DNA of 64,000 nucleotides from JADYZU01 sp964540965. GTDB taxonomy: Bacteria; Pseudomonadota; Alphaproteobacteria; Rhodobacterales; Rhodobacteraceae. Under the pieces are notes generated by a model that was not told the DNA's origin, made no database searches, and saw nothing but the letters and a program-made list of their open reading frames with translations. The first letter of the stretch is position 1. Each line of letters opens with the position of its first letter. Both the position numbers and the translations under genes were made by a program. Below are positions 34,356 to 42,484 of the stretch, piece by piece. The stretch lies in assembly GCA_964540965.1 (NCBI GenBank), contig CAZIOT010000006.1:1-64000 (forward strand), in the 5' to 3' direction.

Positions 34356-34952
34356 ATGCCGCAGATCGACTACTATTTTTCCGTGCTCAGTCCGTGGGTC
34401 TATCTGGCCGGCAGCCGCCCGGCGCAGATCGCCGCCCGGCATGGCGCGACGATCCGCTTTGTCCCCGTCGACACCGCGCAACTGTTCCCGCGCACCGGCG
34501 GCCAGTCGCTGGCCGACCGCCACGAATCGCGCCGCGCCTACCGCCTGCAGGAACTTGGCCGCTGGTCGGCGCATCTGGGTTTGCCGCTGAACCTGCGGCC
34601 GGCGTTCTTTCCGGCCAATCCTGTGCCGGCGTCCTTTGCCGTCCTGGCCGCGGCCAAGGCCGGGGGCGGGGACATGTCGGCGCTGATCCATGCCATGGGT
34701 CGCGCCGTCTGGGCCGAGGATCGCGATATCTCGGACGACGCGGTGATCGGCGATTGCCTTGAATCGGCAGGGTTTTCCCGCGCACTGGGTGGCTGGCAGG
34801 CGCTGGCCGAGGCCGAGGCCTTTGCCGCCGCCAATGAAGAGGCGGTGCGCCGCGGCGTGTTCGGCGTGCCGACCTGGCTGGTGGGCGAGGAGATGTTCTG
34901 GGGCCAGGACCGCCTTGATTTCCTTGACCGGCATCTGGCCGGCCTGTCGTAA
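34356..34952 (+). CDS. 2-hydroxychromene-2-carboxylate isomerase-like DsbA-fold protein
   Basis: A 198 aa protein of the kappa-class GST/HCCA isomerase family. Marks are YYFSVLSPWVYLAG at the N-terminus (the active-site serine follows the first strand where DsbA has CxxC), PANPVPASFAVLAA in the middle and GVFGVPTWLVGEEMFWGQDRL at the end. It uses or resembles glutathione-dependent isomerases; the physiological substrate is unclear. A candidate TTGACA/CTAGCC promoter lies at 34304-34330. Its TAA stop is part of a REP palindrome. Confidence 0.88.
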   Translation: MPQIDYYFSVLSPWVYLAGSRPAQIAARHGATIRFVPVDTAQLFPRTGGQSLADRHESRRAYRLQELGRWSAHLGLPLNLRPAFFPANPVPASFAVLAAAKAGGGDMSALIHAMGRAVWAEDRDISDDAVIGDCLESAGFSRALGGWQALAEAEAFAAANEEAVRRGVFGVPTWLVGEEMFWGQDRLDFLDRHLAGLS

Positions 34953-34974
34953 GGTGGGTCTTGACCCACCTTAC
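34949..34974. repeat. REP-like palindrome supplying both convergent stop codons
   Basis: Perfect hairpin, arms GTAAGGTGGGTC/GACCCACCTTAC, loop TT. The TAA at 34950-34952 ends the isomerase, and the complement of 34971-34973 is the TAA ending the threonine aldolase. The gap between the two stops lies wholly inside the palindrome. Confidence 0.9.
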
Positions 34975-36011
34975 CCGAACAGCGCCAGAAACCCCTCCAC
35001 CGCCGCGTCCGTCACCGACCAGTCACAGACCAGCCGGGCGGTGATGACCTCATCTGCCGGCCCCTCGGTCGCGTCGCCGTCCCAGGTGTAGTAGTTCGCC
35101 CCCGCCGCCAGCAGGCGCTGGTGCGTGGCGCGGCTGGCGCGGAAGAACATCAGGTTTGCCCCGGCGTCCGGCAGCACCTCGACCCCCTTCGCCCGCAGCC
35201 CCGCCTCAAGCCGGGCGCGGGCGGCATTGGCGCGGCGGGCCAGGTCGAGCCACAACCCGTCGGTCAGATAGGCATCCATCTGCGCCGAAAGATAGCGGTG
35301 TTTCGAGAACAGATGCGCGCCGCGCTTGCGCCGGTATTCGAATTCCAGCGCCAGCGCGGGGTCAAAGATCACCGCCGCCTCGACCCCCATCAGCCCGTTC
35401 TTGGTGCCGCCGAAACTGACGGCATCGACGCCGGCCTTCCAGGTCATCTCGGCCGGGGTGCAGTCCAGCGAAACCAGCGCATTGGTGAACCGCGCGCCGT
35501 CCATATGCACCTTGAGCCCGAAATCGCGCGCCACCCCGGTCAGCGCCCGCAGATCATCCAGCGTATAGACGGTGCCCAGTTCGGTCGCCTGTGTCAGCGA
35601 CACCGGCCCGCGCTGCGGCCCGTGGATGCCGCGGCTTTCCTCGGCCAGAATCCGGGCGCGCAGGGCATCGGGGGTCATCCGCGCGTCCGGCGCAGGGACC
35701 AGCGTCAGCTTGGCGCCGGAATAGAATTCGGGCGCGTTGCATTCGTCGGTGTTGATATGGGCCATCGGCGAACAGAAGATGGTCTGCCACGGCGTCGACA
35801 GCGTGGCGAGCAGCAGCGAATTGGCGGCGGTGCCGGTGGCGACCAGATAGACCGCGGCCTCGGGCGCCTCGAACGCCTCGCGGATACGGGCGCGCACCCG
35901 GTCCATGATCGCATCGGCACCATAGCCCCTGGCGTAGCCTTCATTGGCGCGGACGAGCGCGTCCATCACCGCGGGATGCACCGGACCGGCGTTGTCAGAG
36001 GCGAAATTCAT
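34971..36011 (-). CDS. Low-specificity threonine aldolase family protein
   Basis: A 346 aa PLP enzyme splitting L-threonine or allo-threonine to glycine and acetaldehyde. It shows the aldolase pattern FASDNAGPVHPAVMDAL, ATGTAANSLLLA, HMDGARFTNAL (PLP aspartate) and SFGGTKNGLMG (PLP lysine near residue 205). Start at 36011 overlaps the stop of the YcgN gene by four bases. Stereopreference cannot be told. Confidence 0.92.
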   Translation of the reverse strand: MNFASDNAGPVHPAVMDALVRANEGYARGYGADAIMDRVRARIREAFEAPEAAVYLVATGTAANSLLLATLSTPWQTIFCSPMAHINTDECNAPEFYSGAKLTLVPAPDARMTPDALRARILAEESRGIHGPQRGPVSLTQATELGTVYTLDDLRALTGVARDFGLKVHMDGARFTNALVSLDCTPAEMTWKAGVDAVSFGGTKNGLMGVEAAVIFDPALALEFEYRRKRGAHLFSKHRYLSAQMDAYLTDGLWLDLARRANAARARLEAGLRAKGVEVLPDAGANLMFFRASRATHQRLLAAGANYYTWDGDATEGPADEVITARLVCDWSVTDAAVEGFLALFG

Positions 36012-36451
36012 CTCGGTTCCTCGATGATGTGATCTTCCCAATCGTCGTCGCCCACCTCGATTTCCGAGACGGTGCGGCCCTGCATCGACACGCCCGCGGC
36101 ATGGACCGATCCCGGATCGCCCGAGATCAGCGGGTGCCAGTCGTACAGCGGCCGCCCTTCCCACAGCAGGCGATAGGCGCAGGTCTGCGGCAGCCAATAC
36201 AGGTTCTTGCGGATGGTTTTCGGCGTCAGCACGATACACTCCGGCACGAACTGGTGCCGGATTTCATAGCGGGAACACCGGCAGGTTTGGCCGTCAAGCA
36301 GCCGGCAGGCGACGTTGGTCAAAGCGACCTCGCCGGTGTCCTCATCCTCGAGCTTGTTCAGACAGCACTTGCCGCAGCCGTCGCAGACCGCCTCCCATTC
36401 CTCGGGGGTCATCTGGCGCAGGGGCACCGTTTCCCAGAAGCGGGGGCGCAT
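36008..36451 (-). CDS. YcgN-family cysteine cluster protein (UPF0260)
   Basis: A 147 aa cytoplasmic protein with the UPF0260 pattern: WEAVCDGCGKCCLNKLEDEDTG near residue 25, then ACRLLDGQTCRCSRYEIR and CIVLTPKTIR. The clustered cysteines suggest a bound Fe-S cluster or zinc; role unknown. The start at 36451 lies one base after the ribF stop. A longer start at 36490 would overlap ribF. It is coupled to the threonine aldolase by ATGA. Confidence 0.9.
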   Translation of the reverse strand: MRPRFWETVPLRQMTPEEWEAVCDGCGKCCLNKLEDEDTGEVALTNVACRLLDGQTCRCSRYEIRHQFVPECIVLTPKTIRKNLYWLPQTCAYRLLWEGRPLYDWHPLISGDPGSVHAAGVSMQGRTVSEIEVGDDDWEDHIIEEPR

Positions 36452-36452
36452 C

Positions 36453-37400
36453 CTAGCCGGCCGGCGGCGCGGCCAGAATGGCGCGCGCACGGTCGCAATC
36501 GGCGCCCATCTGGTCGATGAGCGCCTGAAGGCTGTCGAAGGTCAATTCGGGCCGCAGGAATTCGACCAGCGCGACCGACAATGTGGCGCCGTAAAGGTCG
36601 CCCTTGAAATCGAACAGGAAGGTTTCGCAATTGGCGGCGTTCACGCCGAACATCGGCCGCACGCCGATGCTGGCGGCGCCGTTGTAGGTTCCGCTGTGCG
36701 GCCCGTCCAGCACATCGATCTTGACCGCATAGACGCCAAAGCGCGGCGGGTGCAGGCCGGTGATCGACATGTTGGCGGTGGGAAAGCCCAGCTCGCGGCC
36801 GCGCTGGTCGCCGCGGATCACTGGCCCCTCGATGCGGTGCCAGTGGCCCAGCATGGCAGCGGCATCGCGCGGGAGGCCGTCGCTCAACGCGCGGCGGATC
36901 GCGGTCGAGGAGACGTCTATCCCGTCGAAGCCGACCATCGGCGCGATGGTCACGCCAAAGCCCAGCCTCTCGCCCAGGGCCTGCATGTCGGCGGCCGTGC
37001 CGCTGCGCCCCTTGCCGAAACAGAAGTCGGCCCCGATGACGACATGGCGCAGGCCAAGGCGCCGGGCGACCACCTCGCTTGCAAATTCCTGCGCAGAGAG
37101 TGCGGCCAGGGCGGCGTTGAACGGCAGTTCATACAGTTTTTCAACACCAAGCCGGGCAAGCCGGTTCGCCCGCGCCCCGGCGTTCATCAGGCGGAAGGCC
37201 GGGCTGTCGGGGGCGAAATACTGGCGCGGATGCGGCTCGAACGTCATCACGCCGGACGGCGCGCCGATACGGGCGGCGATGTCGCGGGTCAGGGCGATGA
37301 CTGCCTGATGGCCCAGATGCACGCCGTCGAAATTGCCGATGGCGGCGGCGGCGCCACGGTCGGCGGGGTCGGTGAACTGGCTGTCGCGGATGATGCGCAT
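36453..37400 (-). CDS. ribF: Bifunctional riboflavin kinase/FAD synthetase
   Basis: A 315 aa enzyme converting riboflavin to FMN and then FAD. The N-terminal adenylyltransferase part has IGNFDGVHLGHQAVI and FCFGKGRSGTA. The C-terminal kinase part has GRELGFPTANM and TYNGAASIGVRP. The ATG at 37400 follows a promoter-like element by only eight bases, so the mRNA may be nearly leaderless. No FMN riboswitch fits in that space. It heads the ribF-ycgN-aldolase operon. Confidence 0.96.
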   Translation of the reverse strand: MRIIRDSQFTDPADRGAAAAIGNFDGVHLGHQAVIALTRDIAARIGAPSGVMTFEPHPRQYFAPDSPAFRLMNAGARANRLARLGVEKLYELPFNAALAALSAQEFASEVVARRLGLRHVVIGADFCFGKGRSGTAADMQALGERLGFGVTIAPMVGFDGIDVSSTAIRRALSDGLPRDAAAMLGHWHRIEGPVIRGDQRGRELGFPTANMSITGLHPPRFGVYAVKIDVLDGPHSGTYNGAASIGVRPMFGVNAANCETFLFDFKGDLYGATLSVALVEFLRPELTFDSLQALIDQMGADCDRARAILAAPPAG

Positions 37401-37408
37401 GGCGCCTT

Positions 37409-37436
37409 GGCTAGCGCCGGGGGGCGGCCGGTGCAA
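37409..37436 (-). promoter_or_regulatory. Candidate ribF promoter (TTGCAC-N16-CTAGCC)
   Basis: On the reverse strand TTGCAC (37436-37431), 16 bases, then CTAGCC (37414-37409). The -10-like box ends eight bases before the ribF ATG, so transcription should begin at or next to the start codon. The dacB region at 40949 has the same layout. Confidence 0.5.
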
Positions 37437-37444
37437 GGGCCGGA

Positions 37445-38317
37445 TCAGCGCAGGAAACCGATGGACCAGGTGGGATCCAGCCGCTGCTGCGCCAGATAGT
37501 CGTCAAGCGCCACCGGGTCGGGCTGGGTCGCGGTCAGGGTTTCCGCCGCGGCCAGCCCGCCGGTGATGAACAGGCTGTCGAGCCCCTCGCCCATGGCGCC
37601 CTGCACATCGGTCAGGATGCCGTCGCCGATGCACAGGATGCGCGATTCGTCGGGCAGGCCGCCGATGGCCGCCAGCCGCTGCCGGGCAAGGTCATAAACC
37701 GGCGGATGCGGCTTGCCGAAGTACAGGCTTTCGCCGCCCATCTCCTCGTACAGCTTTGCCAGCGCCCCGGCGCACCATTCCCGCGTCTCGCCGCGGTCCA
37801 CCACGATATCGGGATTGGCGCAGAGGAGTTTCAGACCGCGGGTTTTCGCGGCCAGAAACGCCGGGCGGTTCACCGCCGGGTCGGCGAAGGGGTCGAAGGG
37901 GCCGCAGCAGACGATGCCTTCGGCCTCCTCCAAGGGCACCCGTTCGATGGCCACGGGATCGGTGACGATCCGGGGCACGTCAAAGAACGGCAGGTCGATC
38001 TCCTGTCCCATGAACCAGACCTTTCGGCCGACCGCGCCGCGGAACATCGCCACCCGCGCCGCATCGCCCGAGGTGGCGATGGTGTCCCAGGCATCCTCGG
38101 GCACGCCGATGCGCAGGATCTGCGCCGCGACCGAGGCTCGGGGCCGCGGCGCGTTGGTCAGGAGCACAACCTTGCCGCCGCCGGCGCGGAACGCCTGCAT
38201 CGCCGCTACGGCGGCGGGAAAGGCATGGATGCCGTTGTGCAGGCAGCCCCAGAGATCGACAAAGGCGGCGTCGTATTGGTCCGCAATCTCGGACAGGCTT
38301 TCGATGATCCGGGTCAT
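37445..38317 (-). CDS. HAD-family phosphatase, TIGR01459-like
   Basis: A 290 aa HAD class IIA phosphatase (NagD/PGP-like). The nucleophile region is FVDLWGCLHNG, where the first aspartate is catalytic. VVLLTNAPRP is motif II, and GKPHPPVYDLA then CIGDGILTDVQGA are motifs III and IV. The subgroup is restricted to alphaproteobacteria and its substrate is unknown. It ends 45 bp before the ribF start. Confidence 0.9.
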   Translation of the reverse strand: MTRIIESLSEIADQYDAAFVDLWGCLHNGIHAFPAAVAAMQAFRAGGGKVVLLTNAPRPRASVAAQILRIGVPEDAWDTIATSGDAARVAMFRGAVGRKVWFMGQEIDLPFFDVPRIVTDPVAIERVPLEEAEGIVCCGPFDPFADPAVNRPAFLAAKTRGLKLLCANPDIVVDRGETREWCAGALAKLYEEMGGESLYFGKPHPPVYDLARQRLAAIGGLPDESRILCIGDGILTDVQGAMGEGLDSLFITGGLAAAETLTATQPDPVALDDYLAQQRLDPTWSIGFLR

Positions 38318-38335
38318 GTTGCAGCCTTTCGCAGC

Positions 38336-38380
38336 GGTGGGCGATTGCCCACCCTACGCGGTAGAGTGGGAGAATCCCAC
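38336..38380. repeat. Two REP-like palindromes, tandem
   Basis: GGTGGGC (38336-38342)/GCCCACC (38347-38353) continuing into CTAC, then GTGGGA (38366-38371)/TCCCAC (38375-38380). They fill the gap between the pyrophosphatase stop and the HAD gene start on the reverse strand. Confidence 0.75.
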
Positions 38381-38386
38381 CATGCC

Positions 38387-39310
38387 TCAGTTCACCTTCA
38401 GCGCCGGGATGATCTGCTTCTTGCGGCTCATGATCCCGGGCAGGACCACGCTGTCGCCGGTCACGGTGGCGCCAAAGCTTTTTTCCGCGATCGTCTTGGT
38501 CAGATCGTTCGGCACCAGCAGCGTCGCTTCCTCTTTCAGGATGTCGACGACGAAAAGCAGCACCTGATCGGCGCCGTCCTCTTTCGCCACGCCCTCCATC
38601 GCCGCCATCAGGCTGGCCTTGCGGGCCAGAACCGTGGCGGGCGAGGTGGTTTCCAGCACCGACACCCGCATTTCCACGCCGTCGACGTTGTATTCCTTGG
38701 AATCCATCCGCAACAGTTCGGCATCCGAGAAGGCCGACACATCCGACTTGGCCGCGAACATCTCGGCGGCATAGGACGGAATGTCGACGCCCAGTTCGCG
38801 GGCCAGCATCTGGGCGATGCGGCGGTCGATCTCGGTCGTGGTGGGCGAGCGGAATTCCAGCGTGTCCGACAGGATGCAGGACAGCATCAGCCCCTTGATC
38901 CCCTCGGGCGCATGGCCGCCATGGCCGCCCATCAGCTGATACATCAGCGTCGCGGTGCAGGCGACAGGGCGGATGGTGATCTCGATCGGGCCCTTGGTCT
39001 CAAGCCCGCCGACCAGCTTGTGGTGGTCGATGATGCCCTGGATATCGGCCTTGTTGATGCCTTCGGGCAGTTCGGCGGGGTTGTTGGTGTCGACGATGAC
39101 GACAGGAGTGCCGGCGGGCAGGTCGGTCAGCAGCGGCGGCACGTCAAAGCCCCAGCGGTTCAGCACGAACAGGGCCTCGGTATTCGGGGTGCCAAGGACG
39201 CGCGCCTCGGCCGCGCCGGGTTCATGGTGCGACAGGAACCAGGACCAGACGATGGCCGATCCGGTGGAATCGGTGTCGGGCGATTTGTGGCCAAAGACGA
39301 GCGTGGTCAT
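38387..39310 (-). CDS. ppaC: Manganese-dependent (family II) inorganic pyrophosphatase
   Basis: A 307 aa DHH-superfamily enzyme that hydrolyses pyrophosphate. Metal ligands lie in FGHKSPDTDSTGSAI near residue 6, VIVDTNNPAEL and IIDHHKLVGG. The C-terminal active-site signature is SRKKQIIPAL. It has no CBS regulatory insert. Family II enzymes are known from several Rhodobacter relatives, so this is expected rather than foreign. Confidence 0.95.
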   Translation of the reverse strand: MTTLVFGHKSPDTDSTGSAIVWSWFLSHHEPGAAEARVLGTPNTEALFVLNRWGFDVPPLLTDLPAGTPVVIVDTNNPAELPEGINKADIQGIIDHHKLVGGLETKGPIEITIRPVACTATLMYQLMGGHGGHAPEGIKGLMLSCILSDTLEFRSPTTTEIDRRIAQMLARELGVDIPSYAAEMFAAKSDVSAFSDAELLRMDSKEYNVDGVEMRVSVLETTSPATVLARKASLMAAMEGVAKEDGADQVLLFVVDILKEEATLLVPNDLTKTIAEKSFGATVTGDSVVLPGIMSRKKQIIPALKVN

Positions 39311-39418
39311 GGATGCATCCTGCGGAACGGGTTTTCGCCGGCCTTATAGGCAGGGCCGGGGGCCTTGTCACGCTCCGGCACTTGCGTTCTGCTGGCGGCG
39401 AGGCGGAGGGGGCGGGCG

Positions 39419-40240
39419 ATGATCTCGGAACTGTGCATCTTTGATCTTGGGACCGACGCGGCATCGGTGCTTTTGCGGCACGACGGGCATATCGAGGCGC
39501 CGAACTGGCACCCCGACGGGTTCCTGATCGTCAACGGCGGCGGGCGGCTTTACCGCGTTCCGCTGGAGGCGCCGGCGCTGGCGCCGATGGATACCGGGCA
39601 TTTGCGGGCGCTGAACAACGACCACGGCATCAGCCCCGATGGCCGCACCCTTGCCCTGTCGGACAAGACCGACACGCCGGGATCCTGCATCTGGCTGATG
39701 CCGCTGGCCGGCGGCGCGCCGCGGCGGGTGACGGAAAAGGTGCCAAGCTGGTGGCATGGCTGGTCGCCCGATGGGGCGCGGCTGGCCTATGTCGGCGTGC
39801 GGCGGCCGGGCGGGCCGGTATCGCTGTATTCCTGCGCGCTGGACGGGTCGGACGAACGCTGCCTGGCCGAGGATTTCGACCATATCGACGGCCCGGATCA
39901 CACCCCGGAGGGTCGCTGGATCTGGTTCAACGGCGAACGCGAAGGGGCGGTGGATCTGTGGCGGATCCGGCCCGATGGCACGGGGCTGGAGCAGATGACC
40001 GACGATGATGCCGTCAACTGGTTCCCGCATCCCTCGCCCGATGGCGTCCATGTGGTCTATCTGGCCTATCCGCCGGGGACCAAAGGCCATCCTGGCGGGC
40101 TGGACGTGTCGCTGCGGATCCTGCCGGCGGCGGGCGGGCCGACGCGGCATCTGACCGACCTGTACGGCGGGCAGGGCACGATCAACGTGCCCAGCTGGGC
40201 GCCGGATTCGCGCCGCTTCGCCTTCATGCGGTTTGCCTGA
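39419..40240 (+). CDS. TolB-like beta-propeller (PD40 repeat) protein
   Basis: A 273 aa cytoplasmic protein made of WD40-like PD40 blades: IEAPNWHPDGFLIV, NDHGISPDGRTLAL, WHGWSPDGARLAYVG, FPHPSPDGVHVVYLA and VPSWAPDSRRFAFM. No signal peptide, unlike TolB. Such proteins may be peptidase-less relatives of dipeptidyl-peptidase propellers or binding scaffolds; no specific role is suggested by the context. Start at the ATG behind GGCGGAGGGGGCGGG. Confidence 0.82.
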   Translation: MISELCIFDLGTDAASVLLRHDGHIEAPNWHPDGFLIVNGGGRLYRVPLEAPALAPMDTGHLRALNNDHGISPDGRTLALSDKTDTPGSCIWLMPLAGGAPRRVTEKVPSWWHGWSPDGARLAYVGVRRPGGPVSLYSCALDGSDERCLAEDFDHIDGPDHTPEGRWIWFNGEREGAVDLWRIRPDGTGLEQMTDDDAVNWFPHPSPDGVHVVYLAYPPGTKGHPGGLDVSLRILPAAGGPTRHLTDLYGGQGTINVPSWAPDSRRFAFMRFA

Positions 40241-40245
40241 TGGAA

Positions 40246-40310
40246 AACGGCCCTCGCAGGCCGTTGCCTGAGCTTTCGAAAGCCATGGGCAGGGTTTTCG
40301 GAAACCCTGC
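40246..40310. repeat. Three consecutive hairpins between PD40 gene and nadD
   Basis: AACGGCC/GGCCGTT (40246-40265, 6-base loop), GCTTTCGAAAGC (40272-40283, perfect palindrome) and GCAGGGTTT/AAACCCTGC (40289-40310, 4-base loop). One or more probably end the PD40 transcript. The layout parallels the triple set at 43508-43575. Confidence 0.7.
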
Positions 40311-40331
40311 ACCCCTGCGGCGGGTGCGTCG

Positions 40332-40937
40332 ATGACAGCCTTCCCGCTGGCCTTCCCCGGCGAGGTGATCGGCCTTCTGGGCGGTTCCTTTGACCCTGCC
40401 CATGACGGCCATCGCCGTATCACGCTGACCGCGCTGCACCGTTTCGGGCTGGATCGGGTCTGGTGGCTGGTCAGCCCGGGCAATCCGCTCAAGGCGCGCG
40501 GCCCGGCGCCGCTGGCGGCGCGGCTGGCCGCCGCCGGAACGGTGATGGACCATCCGCGCGTCACCATCACCGGCATCGAGGCGCGGCTTGGCACCCGCTA
40601 CACCGCCGAAACGATTGACCGGCTGCAACGGCATTATCCGGGCGTCCGCTTTGTCTGGCTGATGGGCGCCGACAACCTCGCGCAGTTCCACCGCTGGAAG
40701 AACTGGCGGCAGATCATGGCGCGGGTGCCGGTCGGCGTGCTGGCCCGGCCCGGCGACAGCCTTGCCGGGCTGGCGCCGGCGGCGCGCACCTTTGCCGCCT
40801 CGCGCCTGCCGGCATCGCAGTCGCGCGCCCTGGGTCGCGCCGATCCGCCGGCCTGGTGCTTTGTCACCCTGCCCATGTCCGAGGCCTCGTCCTCGGCGAT
40901 TCGGGCGCGCGGGCTGTGGCGCCCGACGAAGGTGTGA
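40332..40937 (+). CDS. nadD: Nicotinate-nucleotide adenylyltransferase
   Basis: A 201 aa enzyme making deamido-NAD from nicotinate mononucleotide and ATP. The nucleotidyltransferase motif LLGGSFDPAHDGHRRI is at residues 15-30. WWLVSPGNPLK and FVWLMGADNLAQFHRW are the substrate-binding segments, and SSSAIRARGLW is the ISSTxIR-like end motif. Length is normal. Confidence 0.96.
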   Translation: MTAFPLAFPGEVIGLLGGSFDPAHDGHRRITLTALHRFGLDRVWWLVSPGNPLKARGPAPLAARLAAAGTVMDHPRVTITGIEARLGTRYTAETIDRLQRHYPGVRFVWLMGADNLAQFHRWKNWRQIMARVPVGVLARPGDSLAGLAPAARTFAASRLPASQSRALGRADPPAWCFVTLPMSEASSSAIRARGLWRPTKV

Positions 40938-40948
40938 CGCGCAAGCGG

Positions 40949-40976
40949 TTGCACATGGCCGGGCGGCCTGCTTAGG
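40949..40976 (+). promoter_or_regulatory. Candidate dacB promoter (TTGCAC-N16-CTTAGG)
   Basis: TTGCAC (40949-40954), 16 bases, CTTAGG (40971-40976), then eight bases to the dacB ATG. The arrangement is the same as before ribF and predicts a start site within a base or two of the ATG. Confidence 0.5.
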
Positions 40977-40984
40977 GTCGCGCC

Positions 40985-42484
40985 ATGAACACGACATTGA
41001 CACGGCGGGGGATTCTGGGCGCGGCGCTGGCCGGGCTTGCCCATGCCGCCTGGGCCGAGGCGCCGGTTGTCGCCCTGCGGCCGGTGCCGCGGCCGGGCTC
41101 GGTCCTGCCACCGGCCGGGGCCGAGATCGTCGCCCGCGCCGGCCTGTCGGGCGAGGTCGCCTTCGCGCTGGCCGATGCCGACTCGGGCGAGATGATCGAG
41201 CTTCTGTCCGCCGCGGCGCCGATGCCGCCGGCCAGCGTCACCAAGGCCTTTACCGCGCTTTACGCCCGCGACCGGCTGGGGCCGGATTTCCGCTTTGCCA
41301 CCCGGCTTGTCGGCACCGGCACCTTGGTCGAGGGCCTGCTGTCCGGCGACCTGATCCTTGCCGGCGGCGGCGATCCGGTGCTGACCACCGACGACCTGGC
41401 CCGCCTTGCCGCCGACCTGCACGCGGCGGGGGTGCGCCAGGTTGCCGGCCGCTTCCTTGTCTGGGGTGGCGCGCTGCCCTACCAGCACGAAATCGACCCC
41501 GGCCAGATGCCGCATCTGGGCTATAACCCGGCGGTCAGTGGCCTGAACCTCAATTTCAACCGGGTGCATTTCGAATGGGCGCCGCAGGGCGCCGGCGACT
41601 ATCGCGTCAGCATGGACGCGCGCACCGACACCTATCGCCCCGATGTCGCCATGGCCCGGATGCGCGTCGCCGACCGCGACCTGCCGGTCTATACCTATGA
41701 CGACGCCGGCGGCGCCGACGACTGGACCGTCGCCCGCACCGCGCTGGGCGACGGCGGGTCGCGCTGGCTGCCGGTGCGAAAGCCCGCGCTGTATGCCGGC
41801 GACGTGTTCCGCACCATGGCGGCGGCGCAGGGCATCGCCCTGTCGGCGGCGGCAGAGGTTGCCGATCTGCCCGCGGGCCGCGACCTTGCCCGGCACGACA
41901 GCCCGACGCTCGACCTGATGATCGCCGACATGCTGGAATATTCCACCAATCTCACCGCCGAGGTTCTGGGTCTGGCCGCGACGCAGGCCGCGGGCGGCCG
42001 GCCGGCGACACTCGCACAATCCGCCGAGGCGATGCGGCGCTGGGCGCGCGACCGGCTGGGCATCCACGCCCGCTTTGGCGACCATTCCGGTCTGGGCGAC
42101 GGCACCATGGTCAGCGGGGCCGAGATGGTGACGGCGCTGGTCGCCGCCGCCCGCGACGGCGCGCTGATCCGGCTGATGAAGGACATCGTGCTGGTCGACG
42201 ACAACGGCGATGCGTTGCGAGCGCCGCCCGCTGTGGTCCGCGCCAAGACCGGCACCCTCGATTTCGTCTCGGCCCTGGCCGGTTATCTTGTCATGCCCGG
42301 CGGGCGGCGGCTGGCCTTTGCCATCTTCGCCGCCGATCCGGCCCGGCGGGTCGAGGCGCAGGCCTCGGACGAGGAGATACCGGCCGGCACCCGCGACTGG
42401 GGGCGGCAGGCACGGCAGGTGCAGCAGCGCCTGTTGCAGGGCTGGGCGCTGCGGCATCGTCAGGGGGGTGGGGATGGACCTTGA
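40985..42484 (+). CDS. dacB: D-alanyl-D-alanine carboxypeptidase/endopeptidase (PBP4 type)
   Basis: A 499 aa class C penicillin-binding protein that trims and cuts peptidoglycan peptides in the periplasm. SxxK is in PPASVTKAFTALY near residue 80, SxN in LEYSTNLTAE near 320, and KTG in VRAKTGTLDF near 420. The N-terminus (MNTTLTRRGILGAALAGLAHA) has a twin-arginine-like RRGIL, so Tat export is possible. Its end overlaps the SDR gene by 11 bases. Confidence 0.93.
   Translation: MNTTLTRRGILGAALAGLAHAAWAEAPVVALRPVPRPGSVLPPAGAEIVARAGLSGEVAFALADADSGEMIELLSAAAPMPPASVTKAFTALYARDRLGPDFRFATRLVGTGTLVEGLLSGDLILAGGGDPVLTTDDLARLAADLHAAGVRQVAGRFLVWGGALPYQHEIDPGQMPHLGYNPAVSGLNLNFNRVHFEWAPQGAGDYRVSMDARTDTYRPDVAMARMRVADRDLPVYTYDDAGGADDWTVARTALGDGGSRWLPVRKPALYAGDVFRTMAAAQGIALSAAAEVADLPAGRDLARHDSPTLDLMIADMLEYSTNLTAEVLGLAATQAAGGRPATLAQSAEAMRRWARDRLGIHARFGDHSGLGDGTMVSGAEMVTALVAAARDGALIRLMKDIVLVDDNGDALRAPPAVVRAKTGTLDFVSALAGYLVMPGGRRLAFAIFAADPARRVEAQASDEEIPAGTRDWGRQARQVQQRLLQGWALRHRQGGGDGP

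Noticed and set aside
37401..37444. FMN riboswitch before ribF
   Set aside because: Only 44 bp separate ribF from the upstream gene, with a promoter-like element in it; there is no room for an RFN element.
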